Origin: a bacterium
Lineage (GTDB): Bacteria; Zixibacteria; MSB-5A5; GN15; FEB-12
Length of the DNA stretch: 5,156 bases
Assembly (NCBI GenBank): GCA_030668045.1
Contig: DAOUUR010000220.1
Span: 1-5,156, forward strand
Direction: 5' to 3'
The notes beneath the pieces are model-generated. The model was not told where the DNA came from. It made no database searches and saw only the letters and a program-made list of their open reading frames with translations. The translations under genes were made by a program, and so were the position numbers. Shown here piece after piece: positions 1 to 5,156 of the stretch (position 1 is its first letter; each line of letters opens with the position of its first letter).

Positions 1-1398
1 CCCTCGAAGCGGGAAACCACCCTCCCACCCGAACATTAGGTTTACCCAGGCTGTTTCGGAATAGCGAAGCGCCAGGCCAGTGATAACAAGCACAATGAAA
101 GTAGTCATAAGGAAAGTGTGCTGCCAGACTTCATTTAATGTCATACGTCTTATTGAAGGCAGGCTTCTAACCAGTTTGATCTGCTTGCGGAGATCAATGA
201 GCCAATGGATAACCATCAATCCAATAATGATGACTATTGCAATGACATAAATGTTTTTTACAACATTCGCGATTGGCGTTTGAGATATGCCGGGGGGGGC
301 ATGAATTGGCGTGGCTGCCATAGTTGGAGAGATACCGGGGTGACAGTCCCCACAAGTTTTCTGTAGGTTGTCCGGGTAAACCGATGACTTGGGATCAGTC
401 TTTCGAAGAACAAGATGGGCACCATGGCACGAGGCACAGTTGGCTACTGTAGCGTCACCAGCTTTGCTCTTGAGTCCATGGTAACTATCATACCAGGTTT
501 TTAACCGTCCGGTCGGCAATCCATACTTTTCATTCAGGCTGGCCAACTCATGACATGGGGAACACGTCGCTTCAGCTACCCGAGTAGAACTTACCGGAGA
601 ACGAGGGTCGGAACTTGGAAGAATTCCATGCTCACCATGGCATTGAGTGCAAACAGGAACATCTGTTTCACCGCGCGCTACGAGCTTTCCATGGATACCG
701 GCCCAAAATTCCTGCTCAACAGTCGAGTGACACTTGCCACAAGTCTTGGGGATATTGAAATGATTAATCGTAGATTGTGGGTCTGATGGACCATATATCT
801 CGTGCGCACTCCCGCTCTTTGAGTGACAATCATTACATGAGGCTGCCAGCAGGACGCCACCCGATATGGCCCGGCCATGGACGCTATTCATAAAAATCGA
901 AATGGCACCACCACGGAGAATATCATGTTTTGTGGTCAGCTCGGGGTCCTCATGACAGCTTCCACATGTTGCGGGAACATTTTCGGGGCTGACCAAGGAT
1001 GCTCTGTCGGTGCTGGGAAGAATGTTATGTTTTCCATGACAATCGGCACAACTGGGGATATCCGGATCGGTACCGACAGCTAATCGGCCGTGTTTGACGT
1101 AAACCTCGGCTGCATCCTCGTGACATGATGCGCAGTCCACCGGAGCCAGTTCCTCGAGATGGGGATAATCGTCAACGCCATCCAGATCAGTATGGCAGTC
1201 AATACAACTCATACCGTCGTGGATTGATCCCGAGATAGCGTCCGCAGCAACAAACATGGACACTTCTTTGTTTCTCAGGTTGATACCGGTCAGGTCTTGA
1301 TCTTCGTGACAGGATAGGCAATCATCATCATCCTGAGAGAAGCCCGGGACCCACATCAGCACCAATATGAGAAATCCTAACAGGAAGTTACGTTTCAT
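1..1398 (-). CDS. cbcL: CbcL-like multiheme cytochrome c / cytochrome b fusion, C-terminus cut off by window edge
   Basis: The frame is open from ATG at 1398 to the window edge (466 codons, no stop). Residues 1-21 form a signal peptide (MKRNFLLGFLILVLMWVPGF, then S). Eleven c-heme motifs CXXCH start at residues 27, 65, 89, 117, 145, 188, 220, 250, 279, 321 and 349. A Pro-rich linker (HAPPG) follows, then a membrane helix at about 379-401 and a second at about 427-446 (HTFLMTTFIVLVITGLALRY). The second helix, with its leading His, resembles the first helix of diheme cytochrome b subunits (HydC/FdnI type). This order, periplasmic multiheme domain then b-type membrane domain, is that of Geobacter CbcL, an inner-membrane quinol:cytochrome oxidoreductase used with low-potential extracellular acceptors. 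CbcL has nine c-hemes as I recall, so eleven suggests a relative rather than an orthologue. The start is supported by TGAAAGG at 1407-1413, eight bases upstream. It probably supplies electrons to, or takes them from, the outer-membrane conduit encoded upstream. The symbol is at family level only. Confidence 0.85.
   Translation of the reverse strand, partial: MKRNFLLGFLILVLMWVPGFSQDDDDCLSCHEDQDLTGINLRNKEVSMFVAADAISGSIHDGMSCIDCHTDLDGVDDYPHLEELAPVDCASCHEDAAEVYVKHGRLAVGTDPDIPSCADCHGKHNILPSTDRASLVSPENVPATCGSCHEDPELTTKHDILRGGAISIFMNSVHGRAISGGVLLAASCNDCHSKSGSAHEIYGPSDPQSTINHFNIPKTCGKCHSTVEQEFWAGIHGKLVARGETDVPVCTQCHGEHGILPSSDPRSPVSSTRVAEATCSPCHELASLNEKYGLPTGRLKTWYDSYHGLKSKAGDATVANCASCHGAHLVLRKTDPKSSVYPDNLQKTCGDCHPGISPTMAATPIHAPPGISQTPIANVVKNIYVIAIVIIIGLMVIHWLIDLRKQIKLVRSLPSIRRMTLNEVWQHTFLMTTFIVLVITGLALRYSETAWVNLMFGWEGGFPLRG
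292..299. repeat. G8 homopolymer run inside the coding region
   Basis: Eight consecutive G on the plus strand (C8 on the coding strand) encode the A-P-P-G linker between the last c-heme and the first membrane helix of the CbcL-like protein. The frame is intact as given. A run of this length is prone to slippage and to base-call error. A gain or loss of one base would separate the heme domain from the membrane anchor. Confidence 0.6.
340..1050 (-). repeat. Four tandem diheme modules inside the CbcL-like protein
   Basis: Residues 117-149, 188-224, 250-283 and 321-353 are diverged copies of one module. A first CXXCH is followed, in three of the four copies, by G-x-H. Then comes a central 'LPS-x-D' or 'DP-x-S' stretch, then 'TC-x-x-CH'. 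Copy starts are spaced 71, 62 and 71 residues apart. Between copies lie 'SVHG', 'GIHG' and 'SYHG', which look like distal His ligands. Hemes at 65 and 89 form a shorter, more diverged pair and heme 27 stands alone, so the eleven hemes read as one plus five pairs. This indicates growth of the heme wire by duplication of a diheme unit. Confidence 0.7.
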
Positions 1399-1422
1399 CT
1401 GGTTTGCCTTTCAATATATGTT

Positions 1423-1568
1423 CTATTGGCCATTCTCATAAACTAACTGATCTATCTCGGTCTTGCCGTATTCACTTACCGAGTAGCAGGCGAAGAATAC
1501 GCCACCTTCATATCCTCAATGTGCATTAGGTGAGGTAGCTCACTGCCTTTGTATGGTACTCCATGCAC
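1423..1568 (-). other. Possible small or frameshifted ORF in the cbcL leader
   Basis: Two overlapping short frames both read like protein. Frame A runs from GTG at 1568 to TAA at 1476 (30 residues, containing VPYKGSELPHLMHIEDMK). Frame B is open from 1515 to TAG at 1423 (30 residues, containing GGVFFACYSVSEYGKTEIDQ) but has no good start of its own. A -1 shift near 1505-1515 would join them into a product of about 48 residues ending 24 bases before the cbcL-like ATG. I recognise no family. It could be a small gene with a sequencing error, a decayed gene, or chance, because the same bases also form hairpins that may belong to an RNA leader. Confidence 0.2.
1521..1568 (-). promoter_or_regulatory. 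Foldable leader upstream of the cbcL-like gene
   Basis: On the minus-strand RNA, GTGCAT (1568-1563) pairs perfectly with ATGCAC (1526-1521). This encloses a perfect GTGAG/CTCAC hairpin (arms 1543-1539 and 1534-1530, loop CTAC) and a small ATGG/CCAT hairpin (arms 1564-1561 and 1556-1553, loop AGTA) that competes for two bases. The layout resembles a three-way junction. Just downstream, CTCGGT and ACCGAG (around 1483-1478 and 1461-1456) could close a further stem. It matches no riboswitch class I can recall. It may control expression or be incidental. Confidence 0.25.
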
Positions 1569-1571
1569 CTT

Positions 1572-1642
1572 ATCTTACGCCAAACCGGTATACGGTTCAA
1601 AAACATATCCGGTCAATATAGACCTCTATCAGGATAAAACAA
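1572..1642 (-). promoter_or_regulatory. Candidate sigma70-type promoter(s) for the cbcL-like gene
   Basis: Three overlapping minus-strand candidates lie downstream of the barrel gene's hairpin. The first is TTGAAC (1600-1595), a 17-base spacer, then TAAGAT (1577-1572). The second is TTGACC (1616-1611), an 18-base spacer, then TATACC (1592-1587). The third is TTGTTT (1642-1637), a 16-base spacer, then TATATT (1620-1615). Each matches the consensus only in part and the choice is undecided. A perfect inverted repeat AACCG-5-CGGTT (1597-1583) overlaps the first two and could be a regulator site. The gap, the hairpin before it and these matches suggest separate control of the cbcL-like gene. Confidence 0.35.
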
Positions 1643-1661
1643 GTACTCTTTTTCACAAGCA

Positions 1662-1691
1662 GTGCCGCCTCCCCGGAAGGGAAGACGGCAC
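1662..1691 (-). terminator. Strong hairpin after the barrel gene, possible terminator
   Basis: Minus-strand RNA forms a 13-base-pair stem with loop TTCC: GTGCCG (1691-1686) pairs with CGGCAC (1667-1662), continued inward by seven pairs. Two inner pairs are G-U on the minus strand but C-A mismatches on the plus strand, so the structure favours minus-strand transcripts. It lies 41 bases after the barrel gene's TAA. No U-tract follows it (the next bases are TGCTTGTG), so it may instead stabilise the 3' end or only partly terminate. Confidence 0.5.
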
Positions 1692-1732
1692 CTACATACA
1701 CACAAAACAAGAGTAAAAATATCTTGAATTGC

Positions 1733-3928
1733 TTAGAAGTCCACTTTAAATCCGCTCCTGATCACATAGAAGGAACCGGTCTCGTTGCCAAATACATATC
1801 CGGCATCGTCGGTCAGATCGGCGTACTTACCATCGGCAGTGAAGGTTAAGGTCGGAGTGATCTTGTACGAGAGGCCCAACTGGAAGCTGAGCATCTTGTA
1901 ATCGAAATCGGAGTAGGCAGGCATCCCTTCAAAGTCAAAATTGGCGTGGGTTAAATCAACTCCACCGGGAATAATAGCCGGATTGACCAGTCGGTCGGAT
2001 ACATCCGGCATCAGCACTTCATCCAACGCTGCCTCGGCCATATTGTAGGTAACAGTGCCAAACAGGCGCATTTTCTCAGTAGCAGCGTAGTTAGCATTAA
2101 AATAGATATTGTGTACTTTCGACTTGTAGTCGGCCATGGTGTACATCGAACCATAATGTCTTGCGTCCCCAACGGGGTCGCGGAACACGTGGCCACCTCA
2201 GCCATCGAAGAGGGCCACCGCAAGTGGCACTCTCGATTTATCGAAATTATACGAATACCCGGCTGTAACCACCCAGGCTGGGTCAGGCATCAGATTGAAG
2301 TTGACGTGTGGCTGGATCGAAAGGTGTTTGACATCAAGTGAGTCAAGGTCATTGTTTTTATCCAGCTTACCTTTTACTCCAAGCATGACATAGTACTTAT
2401 TGCTGGGTCGATACGTTGACCGCCACTCAAATTTGTGAACCTGAGTTGGCTGTGAAGTAACACTCTGATAGCGCAAGGCTTCCCGCTGGAAATAGAACAC
2501 CCAGTTAGAAGTTGGCACCAGTGGGTCGAGCAACGGGTTTTGGTAACCCGCAGCCTCGAACAGACCAAAACCCGAGACAAACGGATCGGAGATACTCTCG
2601 AAACGATATTTCAGGAAAGCAGTATATTTCAGGCCTTTCCGATAATACATCTTAGCCTGCGCGGTCAGTTTGTTGGTTTCGGTTCCTTCGCCGACAATGG
2701 GATAATCGTAGCGATCGATTTTCGTGTACCCGGCCAGAATCGCTAATTTCATTTGCGGCGTTAGACGCGTGATAACTTCGGCGCTGATACGTCCCTCAAT
2801 TCGATCCTGTGACGAATACCGTCGATAATCGAAATCCATGAAGTTACCATCGATAGCGCCATCGCGATACGTGGGAAGGTCGATCCATGGGTCATCACTA
2901 CGAAGCCGAGCACCATAGATTTTTGCAATCAGCCGTGTTTTCGGATTAATCGGCATAGTATAGTTGGCGGCACCGGTCCAGGCAGTAGTGGCCAGATTAG
3001 TGGATTTATTTTTTGCCTTGCTATAATTCAATGTTCCGGCAAAATACCCTTTGCCCAAATCGCCTTTCAATTTCATTTTATGCGACATCTTCTCCGTCTT
3101 CGGATAGGTATCGAAAGGCAGAGTAGCATCCTGATAGATTACACGGGATGCGAACTCACTTGCGGCACCACCAGAAACAGGATGTTTGGCCGGGTCCCAA
3201 TAAGCCGACGCATCCGGAGCATTATTTTCAAAGATGCGGTATGCGAGCCGGTAACCGACGTCAAACTTCTTGACAGTAGCGTCAACCCCGGTTTCAAATT
3301 GATGAGTCCGGTTGTCGACTTTAGCCGTTTTCGAAGTGAGATGGCAACTGAAGCAGTGAGTAGAAGCAATCTTCTGCTCCGTACCGCTCTTGAGAATTGT
3401 GCGGTGAGCGGCTATCAGTCGCACGTTGTTCTTGTGCGATACGAGTAAACTCATCTTGCCGGTGAATTCCTGGCGATGTGTTTTGTAATCGGCATCCGGA
3501 TCAGTGATCTCATGGGTGAGAATCTTGCCGCCCGTATCAGGGGGAAGCCATTCACGAGCTTCTGCATTCACCAATAGGTCCTGTCCCATCTGTTTGACCA
3601 GGGAACGGTACTGGAACTCACCGGTGAACTTATCACCAACGCGTGTATTGATCTTACCCCACACGTTGTTCTTATCGAAGTAGTGTCCATACAGGGTGTA
3701 AATGCTGTTATCCCGCTGGGACAGGTACTTGAATCCCAACTCCGGCAGCCACTCATTATTACCAAGATTGTACTCGCCGACACTCTTTGTATAGTCGGTG
3801 AAATCGGTATAATGAGAGCCGATCCAGAGTGAGTATTTATCGGTTCCGCCATTTTCCTCAGCGACTAATGCCACTGGCAACAGGAGAATCAGCAGACCGA
3901 CACTGAAAATCGATATCATTTTCTTCAT
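1733..3928 (-). CDS. mtrB: MtrB/PioB-family outer-membrane beta-barrel, interrupted by an in-frame TGA (codon 577)
   Basis: This is the porin sleeve that holds a decaheme cytochrome in the outer membrane. Counted from ATG 3928 it has 731 codons including the TGA and ends in TAA at 1733, a normal family length. Residues 1-23 are a signal peptide (MKKMISIF then a hydrophobic core, ending LVA). The rest is alternating aromatic/polar strands with Gly/Asn/Asp turns, and the last residue is Phe, typical of barrels handled by BAM. A CXXCH motif (CFSCH, residues 192-196) could bind one heme or act as a CXXC pair; Shewanella MtrB has a functional N-terminal CXXC. TGA at 2200-2198 splits the frame, yet residues 578-731 continue in the same frame with clear barrel character (for example YKSKVHNIYFNANY and the terminal SGFKVDF). 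Ending at 576 would remove several strands. The upstream cytochrome gene ends 12 bases before this start. The symbol is at family level. Confidence 0.85.
2157..2200 (-). promoter_or_regulatory. In-frame TGA followed by SECIS-like stem-loop (candidate selenocysteine site)
   Basis: TGA occupies 2200-2198, in the context D-G-(TGA)-G-G-H. Downstream on the same RNA is a symmetrical stem. TGTT (2187-2184) pairs with GACA (2160-2157), then a 2x2 internal loop, GCG/CGC (2181-2179 with 2165-2163), one A-A mismatch, CCCC/GGGG (2177-2174 with 2170-2167), and apical loop GTT (2173-2171). Twenty-four bases separate the TGA from the loop. A bacterial SECIS typically needs a short stem with G early in the apical loop at roughly this distance from the UGA. 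The fit is suggestive, not proof; GC-rich coding sequence can form such stems by chance. Confidence 0.35.
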
Positions 3929-3937
3929 TGTCATTCT

Positions 3938-3942
3938 CTCCT
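3938..3942 (-). promoter_or_regulatory. Ribosome binding site deciding the barrel gene start
   Basis: AGGAG overlaps the TAG stop of the decaheme cytochrome gene (TAG at 3943-3941). It lies nine bases from ATG 3928 but only three from ATG 3934. ATG 3928 is therefore the better start, and it gives the standard signal-peptide beginning MKKM. The overlap implies one transcript and translational coupling of the two genes. Confidence 0.7.
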
Positions 3943-4888
3943 ATCTGGTCAGGGCGTTACCGCCGGTTGAAATTGCCTGTGAAGGCATATCGGAACCGTG
4001 GATGCCGGTATGGCACTGAGTGCACTTGGTCAGCATGCCGGATTTCCAGGAATCAAGCGTCGAAGTACCCGCTCGCTCCGGAGCCTGTGGTGTTTCAAAG
4101 TCGCCGGGAACACTTTCCCCGATTGTGTGAAAGTGCATAGCATGACAACTCAAGCACAGGGTTGGTTCCGATTGAACCAATAGATTGTCGGCCACTGATC
4201 CGTGTGGCTGGTGGCATACACCGCAATCTTCCACGACGGGGGCGTGTTCATAAATGAACGGCCCTTCCATCTCAGCGTGGCAGCTGAAGCAAAGCTCTCG
4301 TGAACGGTCTTCCATTGCAAACGAAGCCTGACCACCATGAATGCTGTGACAGTCCTGACACTCCATCTTACCTTCAGCGATAGGATGATGCGAAGGCATA
4401 GAAACGGCTGCTCTCACGTCAGGATGGCAATCGTAGCAAAGTTTGGGTGTAGAGCTTTTTAGTGATTTTTCAAAATTACTGTGCACAGTGTGGCATGATG
4501 AACAGCCAACATCGGCCCCGGCGTGGGCCGAGAACGACCAGTCGTCGTACTGCCGATCGTTATGGCAGTTCAGGCAGAGTTCGCGGTCGCCAAATTGATC
4601 ATGCGTGCTTGGGTTGATGATCAGCTCCGGATCGCCACCTTCTTCTATGTGAGCCAGTCCGGAACCGTGGCATGATGCACAGGCATCCGCCTCACCCGCA
4701 TCACCGGAGAAATAGACTCCGTGTGAAGTTTGATTGAATGCTTCGACAACCTCTTCGTGACACTCAGCACACTTGTCCGCTCCAACAGCCAGAACCACCA
4801 TTGGGAACAATGCTACCAGAGCTGCTGATAGACCGAGCCACACCGGCCGCAGTCTCCTGGCGGCGGGGCCGTTCTTGTTGTACAGCAT
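3941..4888 (-). CDS. dmsE: DmsE/MtrA-family periplasmic decaheme c-type cytochrome
   Basis: The product has 315 residues, the usual family size. Residues 1-37 are a signal peptide (basic RRLRP, a hydrophobic core, cleavage near VLAVGA). Exactly ten CXXCH motifs start at residues 40, 70, 105, 129, 151, 177, 200, 222, 245 and 289. Extra His residues in patterns such as TSHG, SFSAH, SHHP and IYEH can serve as distal ligands for bis-His hemes. MtrA, PioA, MtoA and DmsE proteins have this length and heme count; they insert in an MtrB/PioB barrel and carry electrons across the outer membrane. The next gene is such a barrel, 12 bases away, which supports the assignment. ATG 4888 is chosen because GGAG lies eight bases upstream and a signal peptide follows. 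An in-frame ATG at 4963 would add 25 residues without signal character. Whether it serves DMSO, metal or another substrate is not readable here. Confidence 0.92.
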   Translation of the reverse strand: MLYNKNGPAARRLRPVWLGLSAALVALFPMVVLAVGADKCAECHEEVVEAFNQTSHGVYFSGDAGEADACASCHGSGLAHIEEGGDPELIINPSTHDQFGDRELCLNCHNDRQYDDWSFSAHAGADVGCSSCHTVHSNFEKSLKSSTPKLCYDCHPDVRAAVSMPSHHPIAEGKMECQDCHSIHGGQASFAMEDRSRELCFSCHAEMEGPFIYEHAPVVEDCGVCHQPHGSVADNLLVQSEPTLCLSCHAMHFHTIGESVPGDFETPQAPERAGTSTLDSWKSGMLTKCTQCHTGIHGSDMPSQAISTGGNALTR

Positions 4889-4896
4889 AGTGAAGT

Positions 4897-4900
4897 CTCC
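4897..4900 (-). promoter_or_regulatory. Ribosome binding site of the decaheme cytochrome gene
   Basis: GGAG lies eight bases upstream of ATG 4888 and fixes that start over ATG 4963. The 71 bases between the TetR-like stop (4960) and this ATG show no convincing promoter or terminator, so the cytochrome may be co-transcribed with the TetR-like fragment. Confidence 0.6.
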
Positions 4901-4959
4901 ACTCTTTGGGTTGGTATTTAGATTTTTCTTGTATGTCACATATTTCATCCAGAATGATA

Positions 4960-5100
4960 TCATTTTACTTTCAGCCCCCGAGCATAGATTGGCGCATTAT
5001 TAGCCAGCATTTTGATCGAGACAGCATCATAACCCTCGCGGCCAAATAACTCGGATGCTTTCTCTACAATTTGTTGTTTCCGATTCGTTCTTACTGCCAT
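4960..5100 (-). pseudogene. TetR-family regulator N-terminal fragment (46 codons)
   Basis: ATG 5100 to TGA 4960. Residues 7-24 (RKQQIVEKASELFGREGY) match helix 1 and the following turn of TetR-family DNA-binding domains, and DAVSIKMLANNA matches helix 2. The expected G-V-S turn and recognition helix are then missing: the frame goes straight to PIYARGLKVK and stops, although 'IY' recalls the conserved end of that helix. Full TetR proteins have about 190-220 residues with a ligand-binding C-terminus, and nothing of that appears downstream, where the cytochrome gene begins. The fragment therefore looks truncated by deletion and is probably not a working regulator. Its position suggests it once controlled the cytochrome operon. 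A weak GAGAG-type ribosome site precedes the ATG. Confidence 0.6.
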
Positions 5101-5112
5101 AACTCTCTTGGG

Positions 5113-5128
5113 TAGTTAATGCTAACTA
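5113..5128. promoter_or_regulatory. Perfect inverted repeat, candidate operator
   Basis: TAGTTA-ATGC-TAACTA is a perfect 6+6 palindrome around a 4-base centre that is not itself self-complementary. It lies 12 bases upstream of the TetR-like ATG. TetR-family proteins often bind palindromes in their own promoter, so this may be the original operator. AT-rich sequence at 5129-5156 could hold promoter elements, but the window ends there. Confidence 0.4.
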
Positions 5129-5156
5129 ACTTGATAATTACGATAATCACTATGAC

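Noticed and set aside
340..1050. CRISPR-like or non-coding repeat
   Set aside because: The periodicity comes from diverged diheme protein modules inside an open frame, not from identical DNA repeats.
550..1083. Plus-strand ORFs of 68-78 codons opposite the CbcL-like gene
   Set aside because: They lie antisense to a continuous multiheme frame and are rich in the complements of CXXCH codons, with no recognisable domain and no ribosome site.
1456..1568. Cyclic dinucleotide (GEMM) or fluoride riboswitch upstream of the cbcL-like gene
   Set aside because: The conserved core motifs of those classes are not present on either strand; only generic hairpins are visible.
2198..2200. Genetic-code change (TGA read as Trp or Gly) to explain the barrel gene
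   Set aside because: Only one in-frame TGA occurs in about 1,500 codons and the Trp codons checked are TGG. A genome using TGA as a sense codon should show it repeatedly.
3080..3448. Plus-strand 122-codon ORF opposite the barrel gene
   Set aside because: It is a shadow of the minus-strand coding frame, with odd composition and no family resemblance.
3929..3934. ATG at 3934 as start of the barrel gene
   Set aside because: It is only three bases from AGGAG. ATG 3928 has nine-base spacing and gives the typical MKK signal start.
4889..4963. Upstream ATG at 4963 as start of the decaheme cytochrome
   Set aside because: It would add 25 residues without signal-peptide character and overlaps the TetR-like stop. 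ATG 4888 has a well-spaced GGAG and is followed by a normal signal peptide.

Overview
All convincing genes in this window lie on the minus strand. Together they form a multiheme cytochrome/porin cluster of the kind used to move electrons across the cell envelope (extracellular electron transfer: metal reduction, metal oxidation, or respiration of extracellular substrates). Base composition is moderate and the architecture is Gram-negative: signal peptides, an outer-membrane beta-barrel ending in Phe, and periplasmic c-type hemes. That fits an uncultured anaerobic or facultative sediment/groundwater bacterium of Deltaproteobacteria, Zixibacteria or similar type. The sequence alone does not fix the taxon, so this is inference.

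Layout in the direction of transcription (right to left). (1) 5113-5128 is a perfect inverted repeat that looks like a regulator operator. (2) 5100-4960 is a 46-codon TetR-like N-terminus that stops within its DNA-binding domain, so it is probably a remnant. (3) 4888-3941 is a DmsE/MtrA-family decaheme c-type cytochrome with ten CXXCH motifs. (4) 3928-1733 is an MtrB/PioB-family outer-membrane barrel, with its ribosome binding site overlapping the stop codon of the cytochrome gene. This gene is interrupted by one in-frame TGA at codon 577, and barrel-like sequence continues in the same frame for another 154 codons. (5) 1732-1399 is a 334-base intergenic region holding a strong hairpin, candidate promoters, a foldable leader and a possible small or broken ORF. 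(6) From 1398 past the left edge runs a CbcL-like protein: signal peptide, eleven CXXCH motifs, then membrane helices of a b-type cytochrome domain. The window ends before its stop.

The likely working model is as follows. The CbcL-like protein exchanges electrons between the quinone pool and its periplasmic hemes. The DmsE/MtrA-like decaheme protein sits in the MtrB/PioB-like barrel and passes electrons through the outer membrane. No MtrC/OmcA-like outer-surface cytochrome is in the window, and the direction of flow (reduction or oxidation of an external substrate) cannot be read from the sequence.

The observation most worth following up is the in-frame TGA in the barrel gene. The reading frame is the same on both sides, so this is not a frameshift. 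A symmetrical stem-loop with a G-first apical loop starts 11 bases after the TGA, at a distance compatible with a bacterial SECIS element. The choices are a selenocysteine-containing outer-membrane porin, a genuine nonsense mutation, or a base-call error.
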